Position numbers and translations under genes: made by a program | Notes under the pieces: model-generated | What the model was told of the DNA's origin: nothing | Databases searched by the model: none | What the model saw: the letters and a program-made list of their open reading frames with translations, nothing else | In this document: positions 24,879 to 33,474 of the stretch, in pieces | Position numbering within the stretch: position 1 is the stretch's first letter | How the letters are laid out: each line of letters begins with the position of its first letter | From: Pokkaliibacter sp046614695 | GTDB lineage: Bacteria > Pseudomonadota > Gammaproteobacteria > Pseudomonadales > Balneatricaceae | Direction: 5' to 3' | Length of the DNA: 64,000 nucleotides | Assembly (NCBI RefSeq): GCF_046614695.1 | Contig: NZ_JBKKHQ010000025.1 | Coordinates: forward strand, 1 to 64,000

Positions 24879-27800
24879 TTATTCGCTCTGTGTATAGTGC
24901 TCCAGCCATTCGAGTAAAGCGTCCAGGGACATGGGGCGGGCCAGCAGGAATCCCTGAATCTGATCGCAGCCAAGGGACTCCAGCGTCAGGGTCTGGGCAT
25001 CCAGTTCAACCCCTTCAGCGACGATAGTCAGGTTCATTGCATGGGCCATGCTGACGATGGCGCTGATGATATTCTGGCTATCCGGGCTCTCATGAATATC
25101 CAGAATAAAGCTGCGATCAATCTTGAGCGTCGTCACCGGCAGCTGCTTGAGATAGCTCAGACTGGAATAGCCTGTGCCGAAATCATCCAGCGTGATGCTG
25201 ACACCCTGTAACTGCAGAGACTGTAATGCGGCTATATGCTCCGGCGGCTGCTGCATCATGACCGACTCAGTGATTTCAATTTCCAGATGCTGCTGGGCGT
25301 GAGGATAGCGCTGCAGCAGTTGCTCGACCTGACCGACAAAGCGCTCATCATGGAGCTGGCGGCTGGAAACGTTGACCGCCACGGTAAAGTCAGGATGCTG
25401 CTGGCGAAGCATTGCCAGATCTTCACAGGCGCGTTGCAGCGCCCACTGGCCGACCTGCACGATGAGTCCGGACTCTTCCAGCAACGGAATAAACTCGGCA
25501 GGAGGGATGAGTCCACGGTGAGGGTGCTGCCAGCGAAGCAGGGCTTCCACGCCGACAATGGTGCCGTCACTGAGGAGCTTCTTCGGCTGATAATGCAGAA
25601 TAAATTCACGCAGGCGCAGCGCCTGTCGAAGCTCGCCCAGTAAACGCATGGAAGCCAGTAGCTGGGCCTTGTTATTGATGCTGGCTTCGTAGCGATACAC
25701 CTTGCCAATGCCTTGCTCTTTGGCCAGTTGCAGGGCGAGGTCAACATTGCTCAGCAGGCTGGTGGGCGAGTCGCCGTCCACCGGATACTGCACGATGCCC
25801 AGTGAACCCGTGACATACACCTGCTGGTCCTTCACAAGGAAAGGTGCGTTTAACTGGTTCAGCAGGTTCTGAGAGAAGAAGTCCAGGGAGTCGCCAATCT
25901 GTTGATGGCTGAAGACGAAAGCGAACTCATCGCCACTGACGCGGGCCAACAGGGTATCGGTACCAAGATTCAGCTGCAGGCGCTGGGCGAGCTGGTAGAG
26001 AAGTTCATCGCCAAACTCATGGCCCAGGCTGTCATTGATTTTCTTGAAGCGGTCCAGACCCATCAGGAACAGATAAAAAGGCGCCTTTCGCTCACAGCTG
26101 GCGCGCAGGCGATCATGGAAGCTGGCGCGGTTATTCAGCCCGGTCAGCTGGTCAAAGTAGGAGAGCTGGTGGACGCTTTCCTGCTGCTGGCGCTCAAGGG
26201 TGATGTCTTCCAGCACCGCAATCAGGCGGGCGCTGTCCACAAGAGAGTCCTGATCACCCGAGACCAGATAGTGGTGGGCGCGAATCCAGCGGATTTCTTG
26301 CTCAGCAGTCAGCAGGCGATATTCCAGCACTAGGCCGTTGCGATCATCATGTAGCTCGCCATGACCATTAAAGAGCGGATGCAGGCACTGCTGAACATAG
26401 CTCTTGTCGCGAGGATGAATCCAGTGATGCCAGCGCTCCTCTGGTTTCAGGATCAATGCTTCGTTAAAGCCAATCAGGCGCTCAAAACCGGGGCTGAAAT
26501 ACTCAAACTCCTGGGTTTTTGGACAATAGACCCAGAAGGCCTGAACAGCACGATCCACCACCTGCTGCAGTCGCCAGGCGCTCAGCTGGGAGTTCTGCAG
26601 CTGTTGCTGTTGCTCAGTGATGTCATCGTAGCTGACCAGAATAAAACGCTCATTGCCGGTCGGAATGGCCTCAACACGTACCCACTGCCAGGATTCCTGA
26701 TCGTAAATCTCGACGCGCTGACGTTGCTGATAGCTGGAGATCCGGCCGGTCTGAACGGCGCGAATACCTGCGGCGAGGCTGCCTGCCTGCGGAATGTTCT
26801 GGCTGGCGGCGCGATCACAGACTTCAAGAAAACTCATACCCTGAAAGGCTTTGGGGGCCGGTGCTCCCGGTAGTTGGGCACTGATACGCTTCCAGGCTTC
26901 ATTGCTCATCACAATGCTGCCTTTGCTGTCGAGAATACAGATCTGGCTGGAGAGTGAATCAAGACTCTGGCGAGCCAGCCACTCCTCACTTTCCATGACC
27001 GCCACCGGAGGAGAAGCATGCTGCAGGGTTCCGATGGAGCCTTTGCCCTCGCCAAGACCCCAGCCGTACCAGATAAAGGCCTGAACATCGGCATGGGCAT
27101 CGCGGCGCAGGCGCACATGCTGCGCGAAAGGTTTGATAATGCCCTGCTGTGCCTGGCGCAGCACCTGAAGTAGTGCCAAGCGGTCGGCGTCCACCACACA
27201 GTCCAGCAGGAACTGATGAGCTTCCTGATGGTGATGGTCTTCATCGACACCCAGCATCAGGCAGGCGCTGACTGAGAGTTGTAACTTACCGCTGGTGGAT
27301 AAGGCCCAGCTACCCGCGTGGGTCTGGTGTTCCAGATGACTCAATAGGGTTTGTAGTTCATCCACTCTCTGGCGGGCGAGGTGGCTGTCTTCAGTATCCA
27401 GAATGTAGCCCATCATGCCGTTAGCACAGGCATGCAATTGCAGGGTCAGTTGCTTGCCGCTGTGGGGATGAATAAAGCAAAGGCGCTCTTCGCCTTTGCT
27501 TTCATCCATCACTCGCCGAAGGTCCAGCGCCAGCTGGGTGTCATTTAGCTCGCTCATAAAATCCCAGAATGAACTGGGGTTGGCCTGCTCATGGCTGACG
27601 CCCAACAGCTTAATAAAGGCCGGGTTATAAAAATGCAGCTGCCAGTCTCTGGAGACAGAAAACACGCCTGTGGGCAGGCGATTAAGCAGATGATCCTCGA
27701 CCGAAGGCATCAGGGTGCTGTCATCGGCAAAGAAAGGTTTCAGTGTGACAAGCTGCCAGGCCCGACCCAGCAACTGCAGGGGCAGAATGGCACAGTGCCA

Positions 27801-28421
27801 TTGCCGGTTACTGGCATCCGTCAGGCGCAGGTCTGTCAGCGGTTGGGCATGCTGCTTTGCCGCCGCCAGAATCTCCTGGCTTGGGTCATTAAAGTACTGA
27901 GAGAAATGCTTCTGGCTGGCGGCGGGTTCGGGCTGGCTAAAGAGCGCCTGAAGCTTGTCATTGGTTTGAGAAAAGACAATACGCTGCTCGTTATCCAGCA
28001 GAAAAAGATGGGCATCGTCCTCGGTCATCAAGCCAAAAAGCTGTTGCCATTGATGATGAATGGCAAAGTAATCACGGATTTTGGTTCTGCTCCAGATACT
28101 GAGCAGGCACAGCAGCAGCGGCAGACTGCTGATCAGCAGGAGTTCGGCGAAGTAAGAAGGGGTTAATGGTGCCGAGAGCGTGCTCAGAACCATCAGGCAG
28201 AGCAGTATCAGGCAGGTCAGGCGAAGATTAAGCCAGGGGGTCAGCAGGGCAGATGAGCCAAAAAGGCACAGGGCATAACCCGGCAGGGCTGTTTCCAGCA
28301 GGAAGCACAGCAACAGGCTGAGCAGCAAGCCAAGAGCACTAATACCCAGACGGCAATAGAACAGCGTTCTAGCGCAAGTCCGGGCACAAAGATCCTCAAA
28401 GAAACTGATGGAGGTGCTCAT
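24879..28421 (-). CDS. Membrane PAS-GGDEF-EAL cyclic di-GMP protein
   Basis: About 1180 residues. The first 110 are four hydrophobic segments; then several PAS-like sensor regions (the last precedes residue 750); a GGDEF domain (about 765-925) with SGDEF at the active loop; and a C-terminal EAL domain (about 940-1175). The EAL domain looks active: EALLRW, NVSSRQL, EITESVMM, DDFGTGYSS, LKIDRS, EGVE and DQIQGF all carry the metal and catalytic residues. The SGDEF variant may be active or regulatory. Net phosphodiesterase output is the safer guess. Start: ATG at 28421; a TTG two codons earlier is possible. Confidence 0.92.
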   Translation of the reverse strand: MSTSISFFEDLCARTCARTLFYCRLGISALGLLLSLLLCFLLETALPGYALCLFGSSALLTPWLNLRLTCLILLCLMVLSTLSAPLTPSYFAELLLISSLPLLLCLLSIWSRTKIRDYFAIHHQWQQLFGLMTEDDAHLFLLDNEQRIVFSQTNDKLQALFSQPEPAASQKHFSQYFNDPSQEILAAAKQHAQPLTDLRLTDASNRQWHCAILPLQLLGRAWQLVTLKPFFADDSTLMPSVEDHLLNRLPTGVFSVSRDWQLHFYNPAFIKLLGVSHEQANPSSFWDFMSELNDTQLALDLRRVMDESKGEERLCFIHPHSGKQLTLQLHACANGMMGYILDTEDSHLARQRVDELQTLLSHLEHQTHAGSWALSTSGKLQLSVSACLMLGVDEDHHHQEAHQFLLDCVVDADRLALLQVLRQAQQGIIKPFAQHVRLRRDAHADVQAFIWYGWGLGEGKGSIGTLQHASPPVAVMESEEWLARQSLDSLSSQICILDSKGSIVMSNEAWKRISAQLPGAPAPKAFQGMSFLEVCDRAASQNIPQAGSLAAGIRAVQTGRISSYQQRQRVEIYDQESWQWVRVEAIPTGNERFILVSYDDITEQQQQLQNSQLSAWRLQQVVDRAVQAFWVYCPKTQEFEYFSPGFERLIGFNEALILKPEERWHHWIHPRDKSYVQQCLHPLFNGHGELHDDRNGLVLEYRLLTAEQEIRWIRAHHYLVSGDQDSLVDSARLIAVLEDITLERQQQESVHQLSYFDQLTGLNNRASFHDRLRASCERKAPFYLFLMGLDRFKKINDSLGHEFGDELLYQLAQRLQLNLGTDTLLARVSGDEFAFVFSHQQIGDSLDFFSQNLLNQLNAPFLVKDQQVYVTGSLGIVQYPVDGDSPTSLLSNVDLALQLAKEQGIGKVYRYEASINNKAQLLASMRLLGELRQALRLREFILHYQPKKLLSDGTIVGVEALLRWQHPHRGLIPPAEFIPLLEESGLIVQVGQWALQRACEDLAMLRQQHPDFTVAVNVSSRQLHDERFVGQVEQLLQRYPHAQQHLEIEITESVMMQQPPEHIAALQSLQLQGVSITLDDFGTGYSSLSYLKQLPVTTLKIDRSFILDIHESPDSQNIISAIVSMAHAMNLTIVAEGVELDAQTLTLESLGCDQIQGFLLARPMSLDALLEWLEHYTQSE

Positions 28422-28748
28422 GTACAAATGCCTGAAAATCCTCGAAAACAGCCACCCCTAGAGGTGACAATGAGTGGCGCTGTGTATGAACGCTGGCGGT
28501 ATTTTACCCATGTTATTGATCTAATTCCCGCTAACGGCGTAAGGAAATTCCTTAGCTTTCACGCCAGGCTCTATTCTCGGCTCCCCCTTTTTGGCAAGCT
28601 GAGTCCTTTGGTTATCTCAGCCCAGTTGTACCACGCCCGCTGTTGGCATGACGTATCCGCTCACGGGACACTCGCAGTATCATCGGTGACCTTTGTGCTC
28701 AGGCGAAAATGAAAAGAATTCACCTGTCTTCGTCTGGCCTGCCGCAAC
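28422..28748. other. Intergenic region between divergent signalling genes
   Basis: About 330 bases that must hold the promoters of the GGDEF-EAL gene (left) and the histidine kinase (right). It contains the 15-bp palindrome at 28540-28554. A 94-codon open frame on the plus strand (28428-28712) has no recognisable protein features. Confidence 0.5.
28540..28554. repeat. 15-bp palindrome, possible operator
   Basis: TAAGGAA-A-TTCCTTA, a perfect 7-1-7 inverted repeat in the divergent intergenic region. It could be a regulator site or a short hairpin. Confidence 0.4.
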
Positions 28749-30383
28749 GTGATTGAGCAAGAATCGATGCCTCTTTTTACACAGCATAGAGTGGATTTGG
28801 AACGTACGCTGAGCGGTCTTCGCTGGGCGCCCTGGCTGATCGCGTTACTTTTGCTGGCTCAGGGCATTGGCTTGTACGTCATGGTGCATGTAAAAGCCCA
28901 GTGGCCTGCTTTTGTTTTATTGACGCTGATTGTCGGCGCGCTGCTGCTTTTTGGCCTGTCTGGCCTGCACCGCCATTGTCTGACGCTGATCCATGATATG
29001 GATGATCAGGTCATGCGTGACTGGGAGCTCTTTGAACATCATCCCTTACCCATGTGGATCCAGTCTCCACGAGGTGATGAAGTCAAACTGGTGAACCGTG
29101 CCGCGCTGCGGATCTTCAACGTCGATCTGGAAGGCTTCCAGCAGCTGAGTGCGCAGCAGCGAGGTGGAGAGCTCCGACGCCAGGATGAAGCCGATGCCGG
29201 TGGACGAATGCGCAAGCTGCCCTCCGGAGTCCCGGTCAAGATCTGGGAGCTGGATGCCTTGGTGGATGGTCAGCTGTGGGTGCTGAGAACCATTGAAACC
29301 ATAGGCTCGGCGAATGCGGCACAGCAGGCCATTGATGAACACGCCCGGCGCTATCAGCAGCTGATTGATTATTTGCCGGATGCGGTACTGATCCAGCAGT
29401 ACGATATCCTGACCTACGCTAATCCGGCGGCGCAGCAGATTCTTGGAGGGCGTGTAGATACCTCTATTCTGCGCCTGCCCCTTTGGACATTTGTGCGTGA
29501 GCAGTCCCCGGCCTCGCGGATCGACAGTGAGATTGCACAGTCAGAATATCGCTATACCGAGCGACGCCTGCGACGTTTGGATGGTACCGAGTTCGATGCA
29601 GAGATTGCCTCTACACCGATTGTGGTGGATGGCAAACCCGCGGTGCAGCTGATTATCCGGGATATCAGTGAAGCCAAGGGGCTTCGCAACCGTCTGACGG
29701 ATGTGAACCAGCGGCTTAAGTTTTTGTCGGGTCGAATGATCGAGATCCAGGAGCAGGAGCGCAAAGCCATGTCTCGTGAGCTGCATGATGAGGTCGGCCA
29801 GAATCTGACGGCGCTCAAGATTCACCTGCAGATGGCATCACGGCGACAGCCACAGAGCATCGACTGGGATCAGTTATTGGGTATCGCTGATACCTGTGTA
29901 CAGCAGATTCGTGATATGTCGCTGATGCTGCGTCCGCCGCAGCTCGACACCTTGGGATTACAGGCAGCGCTGCAGTGGCATATTGAAGGGCTGCAATCCC
30001 TGCCGCTGCAGATTTCCCTGCATATCTCGCAGGAGTTGCCGGTGCTGTCGGATGCCATTCAGGTTGCCCTGTTTCGCATCGTGCAGGAAGGTCTGAATAA
30101 CGTGATCAAGCATGCCGATGCCCGCATGGTGGTGATCCAGATCAAGGCTCGCAGTGAGAGCCTGACCCTGACCATTGAGGATGATGGCCAGGGTTTTGAT
30201 ACCCAGCAGCTGAAAACGGCGGGCCTGGGGCTTATCAGTATGAATGAACGAACAGCGCTTCTGGGAGGAGAACTGTCCATCAACGCGCAACCGGGGTTGG
30301 GAACAGAACTGCAGGTCGTCCTGCCATTGAACGGGAGAAGTCAGAGTAGACATGAAGAACCACTACTCCATCGTTTTAATTGA
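28749..30383 (+). CDS. Membrane PAS sensor histidine kinase, NarX/UhpB (HisKA_3) type
   Basis: A 544-residue kinase: two N-terminal membrane segments (about 28-45 and 54-72), a PAS region at 90-180, a second PAS at about 200-320 and a HisKA_3 dimerisation domain with phospho-His in SRELHDEVGQNLTALK (about 350). The HATPase domain has DDGQGFD and GLGLISMNERT. The start is GTG at 28749 or ATG at 28767; I cannot decide. It overlaps the LuxR-type regulator by 32 bases, so the two form a pair. The signal is unknown. Confidence 0.9.
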   Translation: MIEQESMPLFTQHRVDLERTLSGLRWAPWLIALLLLAQGIGLYVMVHVKAQWPAFVLLTLIVGALLLFGLSGLHRHCLTLIHDMDDQVMRDWELFEHHPLPMWIQSPRGDEVKLVNRAALRIFNVDLEGFQQLSAQQRGGELRRQDEADAGGRMRKLPSGVPVKIWELDALVDGQLWVLRTIETIGSANAAQQAIDEHARRYQQLIDYLPDAVLIQQYDILTYANPAAQQILGGRVDTSILRLPLWTFVREQSPASRIDSEIAQSEYRYTERRLRRLDGTEFDAEIASTPIVVDGKPAVQLIIRDISEAKGLRNRLTDVNQRLKFLSGRMIEIQEQERKAMSRELHDEVGQNLTALKIHLQMASRRQPQSIDWDQLLGIADTCVQQIRDMSLMLRPPQLDTLGLQAALQWHIEGLQSLPLQISLHISQELPVLSDAIQVALFRIVQEGLNNVIKHADARMVVIQIKARSESLTLTIEDDGQGFDTQQLKTAGLGLISMNERTALLGGELSINAQPGLGTELQVVLPLNGRSQSRHEEPLLHRFN

Positions 30384-31008
30384 TGATCATGCGTTGGTCA
30401 GAGCGGGTATTCGCTCTCTGATTGATGACCTCGAAGGCTTTGACGTTTGCGCGGAAGGCAGCTCTGTCGATGAGGCTATGTCGCTGATCGAAACCCACCG
30501 TCCCGAACTTTTGCTGCTGGACATCGCCCTTAAAGGCGGTAGCGGTTTGGATGTTCTGGCGCAGCTGGAATCTCTTGAGGAAAGTCAGAGGCCGCTGGTG
30601 ATTGTGATGTCCATGTACACCTCCCGTGACTTTGTGGTCGGAGCCATCCGCGCAGGTGCCAGAGGATATCTGCCCAAAGAGGCCGCCAGCGTTGAGCTGG
30701 AGCTGGCACTTCAACGGGTGATTCAGGGCGATGTGTATCTGAGCGCCAGCGTCACCGAGAATGTGCTGCAGCCGCTTTATGGCAACCAGAACCCACCCGC
30801 TGAAGCGAAACAGTCGCTAACGCCGCGCCAGAAAGAGATTCTGGTCTATATCGCCAAAGGATATAGCACCAAGGAGATAGCCTGGTCACTGACGATCAGC
30901 CCGAAAACGGTTGAGGCCCACCGCATGCAAATGATGGAGCGGCTGAATATAAAGGACATCCCCAACCTGGTCATTTACGCCATTCGTCAGGGGCTGGTCA
31001 GTATTTAA
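30352..31008 (+). CDS. NarL/FixJ family response regulator
   Basis: 218 residues: receiver domain with phospho-Asp 57 (LLLLDIALKGG), Thr/Ser switch in VIVMSMYTS and Lys in YLPKEA, then a LuxR-type helix-turn-helix (LTPRQKEILVYIAKGYSTKEIAWSL...). Partner of the overlapping kinase gene. Followed 70 bases later by the rpmB promoter; target genes are unknown. Confidence 0.93.
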   Translation: MKNHYSIVLIDDHALVRAGIRSLIDDLEGFDVCAEGSSVDEAMSLIETHRPELLLLDIALKGGSGLDVLAQLESLEESQRPLVIVMSMYTSRDFVVGAIRAGARGYLPKEAASVELELALQRVIQGDVYLSASVTENVLQPLYGNQNPPAEAKQSLTPRQKEILVYIAKGYSTKEIAWSLTISPKTVEAHRMQMMERLNIKDIPNLVIYAIRQGLVSI

Positions 31009-31077
31009 CAGGGGCGATATGCACCGCAAATGACGGCGCAGAGAGGATTGCTGGCGGATAAAAAGTGAGCAATTTCC

Positions 31078-31106
31078 TTGCCATAAGCAGGTCGGATCGG
31101 TATTAT
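31078..31106 (+). promoter_or_regulatory. Sigma-70 promoter of rpmB-rpmG
   Basis: TTGCCA, 17-base spacer, TATTAT; predicted start near 31113 leaves a leader of about 135 bases before rpmB, with several short GC-rich inverted repeats. Confidence 0.65.
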
Positions 31107-31247
31107 GCCGTGCGCTTGTACCTGTGGTACGGGATTTTGCCCCTGAATGGTTGGGGCGCTCCGCCTGAGGCTGGGCCTGGGTAGACCTTCGGGGACTCGG
31201 TAGCAGCCGATAATGTTTGGACAACAAGCAATCTAAAGGTATTTAAA

Positions 31248-31484
31248 ATGTCTAAGGTATGCCAAGTTACCGGTAAGCGTCCTGCTGTTGGTAACCACGT
31301 TTCACACTCTAACATCAAGACCAAGCGTCGTTTCATGCCAAACCTGCACCATCACCGTTTCTGGGTGGAAAGCGAACAGCGTTTTGTTCGTCTGCGCGTT
31401 TCTTCTAAAGGCATGCGCATCATCGATAAGAAAGGTATCGATGTTGTTCTGACAGAAATCCGCGCTCGCGGCGAGAAGGTATAA
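31248..31484 (+). CDS. rpmB: 50S ribosomal protein L28
   Basis: 78 residues, the full length of L28: MSKVCQVTGKRPAVGNHVSHSNIKTKRRF at the start and VVLTEIRARGEKV at the end. ATG after AATCTAAAGGTATTTAAA. rpmG follows after 11 bases, the usual order. Confidence 0.98.
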   Translation: MSKVCQVTGKRPAVGNHVSHSNIKTKRRFMPNLHHHRFWVESEQRFVRLRVSSKGMRIIDKKGIDVVLTEIRARGEKV

Positions 31485-31495
31485 GGGGATAGATC

Positions 31496-31666
31496 ATGGC
31501 TAAGAAGGGTGTTCGTGAGAAGATCAAGCTGGTTTCCAGCGCTGGTACTGGTCACTTCTATACCACTACTAAAAACAAACGTAACATGCCTGAGAAGATG
31601 GAGATCAGCAAATTTGATCCCGTCGTTCGTAAGCACGTTATGTACAAGGAAGCCAAGATCAAGTAA
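31496..31666 (+). CDS. rpmG: 50S ribosomal protein L33
   Basis: 56 residues, MAKKGVREKIKLVSSAGTGH to MYKEAKIK. This is the cysteine-free form (no CxxC zinc motifs), as in E. coli RpmG. ATG at 31496 has AAGGGGATAGATC upstream. Too short for many gene finders but unmistakable; followed by a terminator. Confidence 0.98.
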   Translation: MAKKGVREKIKLVSSAGTGHFYTTTKNKRNMPEKMEISKFDPVVRKHVMYKEAKIK

Positions 31667-31692
31667 GCATCAGGCTTTCTGATCCGGATTCT

Positions 31693-31722
31693 AAAAACAG
31701 CTGCCTAAGGGCGGCTGTTTTT
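31693..31722 (+). terminator. Intrinsic terminator after rpmG
   Basis: AAAAACAGC-T-GCC / TAAG / GGC-G-GCTGTTTTT stem, 27 bases after the rpmG stop. Confidence 0.85.
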
Positions 31723-31999
31723 GTTTGTGCTGTTCTGAGTCTGAGAGCAAGGCGCGTGCAGCCTGCCCGGTCGCACTTATTGTCTTCAGCCGCCACGCAA
31801 GGTTCGTTGGCGTTCTGCACACTGTACGACGAACGAGGCACTATTGTGTCCGTGGGTCTCAGGGGCCACAATAAGCGAACAATAAGAAGCCGGCTTGCCG
31901 GTAACAAGTGCGAATCAAGCCTACCATGCCGGGCTCGAGGAGTGCTTCCCACTATCCTGACGGCGAATTCCTTCGGGATCGACTGCGTTGAGGCATGCG
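31723..31999. other. Intergenic region before the NtrB-type kinase
   Basis: About 280 bases. An inverted repeat TATTGTG (31842-31848) / CACAATA (31867-31873) is the only clear structure. No gene and no convincing promoter seen. Confidence 0.45.
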
Positions 32000-33439
32000 A
32001 TGTTACGTTCCGTTTTTCTCCGCTCTGTACTCTGGCCCCTGATCCTTGTCACAGTATTGTTGTTACTGGCCTTGGGTCTCCTACTGGCTAAATCCTGGCG
32101 TACTCTGGAAACCCTTGAACCGGTGCAGGATCACTTGCAGGTGCTCATTCAGCTGCAAGCCATGGATCAGCATATGCAACGGCTGGTGCTGATGGATGTT
32201 CAGCCTTTGCCCTGGGGACTTCTTAAGGCAGATGTTAAGCGCCTGCAGGATATGGATGGCTTTATCCATCCTGACTCGGAAGGCCTGCTGGAGCAGATGG
32301 GCAATGCTCTGGACCGTCAGCCCATGACGGAACAAACCCGTCTGGTTTCTCTGCAAAATCTCTTCTCGACCCTTTCTGATGACGAAAATGCTGCCCACGC
32401 TAACTTGCTCAAGCATGTGCAGCAGTCTGCCTGGCAGGAAGCCTGGTTGTCGGCGCTGGCGCTGGGGGTATTTCCTTCAATGGGCATTGCGCTGCTGTTT
32501 CTGATGCGTCGGCGGATCTGGCAGCCTCTGGAACAACTGGGCGGCTTGATGAATGCACTCACGGATGAAGGCTATCGCCCCGTCTCTACTGAGGCCATTG
32601 ATCCGCTGTTGGCACCACTTTATAAGCACTACAACACGATGGTGGAACGTCTTGGCGAACTAGAAGAAGAGCATATTAGTCGCCACCAGACGCTGGAGCG
32701 TGAGATCAAACGTGCCAGCCGTACTCTGTTGCTCCATCAGCGCGAGCTGGCAACGGCTGAGCGTATGGCGGCCGTCGGAGAGCTGGGCGCAAGTCTTGCC
32801 CATGAGCTTCGTAACCCGCTGGCGGGAATATCTCTGACACTGGCTAACCTGCAGACTGAGCTGGATGATAGTGATCAGGCGGAGCGGCTGGCATTGGCGA
32901 TTGCCGCGCTGGATCGCATGTCGAGCCAGCTCAATAGCCTGCTGGCACAAACCCGGCAACAACCTGAGCCGGTGAATCCTTGTCCGCTCAGGGAAAGTAT
33001 CGATGAAGTAATCGCGCTGGTGCGCTACCAGATTCCTGATTCACTGCTGATTGAAAACCGCATTCCGCCGCGCTTTTATGTGCAGCTGGCCGAGGGGCGA
33101 TTGCATCAGGCAGTGCTGAATCTGGTGCTGAATGCTGCCCAGAGCGTGGGTGCTCATGCCGGTGGGAAAATCGATATTTCCGCCGTGCAGGAAGAAGGAA
33201 AAGTGCTGGTTCAGGTGCAGGACAATGGCCCTGGATTTCCTCAGGAATTGCTGACAAAGGGCGTGAGAACCTTTGCAAGTTTCCGCGAAGGTGGCACTGG
33301 GCTGGGCCTGGCGATGGTTCGGCGCTTTATGCAAGACATGGGGGGCGATCTGCGTCTTGCCAATGCTGAACAGGGCGGGGCGAAAGTGACCCTGGTGTTT
33401 CCTGTGCTGAGTGAGGAAGTCATGACCGATCGGTCATAA
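32000..33439 (+). CDS. Membrane sensor histidine kinase of a sigma-54 two-component system
   Basis: A 479-residue kinase: membrane segment at about 8-30, a periplasmic part of about 110 residues, a second membrane segment (about 150-170), HAMP-like linker and coiled coil, HisKA with phospho-His in GASLAHELRNPLAG (about 265), HATPase with NLVLNAAQS, DNGPGFP and GTGLGLAM. ATG at 32000 with TTGAGG upstream is preferred to the TTG at 31988. The sigma-54 activator follows after 35 bases. The sensed signal is not evident. Confidence 0.92.
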   Translation: MLRSVFLRSVLWPLILVTVLLLLALGLLLAKSWRTLETLEPVQDHLQVLIQLQAMDQHMQRLVLMDVQPLPWGLLKADVKRLQDMDGFIHPDSEGLLEQMGNALDRQPMTEQTRLVSLQNLFSTLSDDENAAHANLLKHVQQSAWQEAWLSALALGVFPSMGIALLFLMRRRIWQPLEQLGGLMNALTDEGYRPVSTEAIDPLLAPLYKHYNTMVERLGELEEEHISRHQTLEREIKRASRTLLLHQRELATAERMAAVGELGASLAHELRNPLAGISLTLANLQTELDDSDQAERLALAIAALDRMSSQLNSLLAQTRQQPEPVNPCPLRESIDEVIALVRYQIPDSLLIENRIPPRFYVQLAEGRLHQAVLNLVLNAAQSVGAHAGGKIDISAVQEEGKVLVQVQDNGPGFPQELLTKGVRTFASFREGGTGLGLAMVRRFMQDMGGDLRLANAEQGGAKVTLVFPVLSEEVMTDRS

Positions 33440-33474
33440 GGCTGGCCTCCGATAACAATAACGAGGAGAAATGA

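Noticed and set aside
28428..28712. 94-codon frame between GGDEF-EAL gene and kinase
   Set aside because: No ribosome site, no recognisable features, lies on the shared promoter region.
28422..28748. Possible c-di-GMP riboswitch next to the GGDEF-EAL gene
   Set aside because: The conserved GEMM bases are not present.
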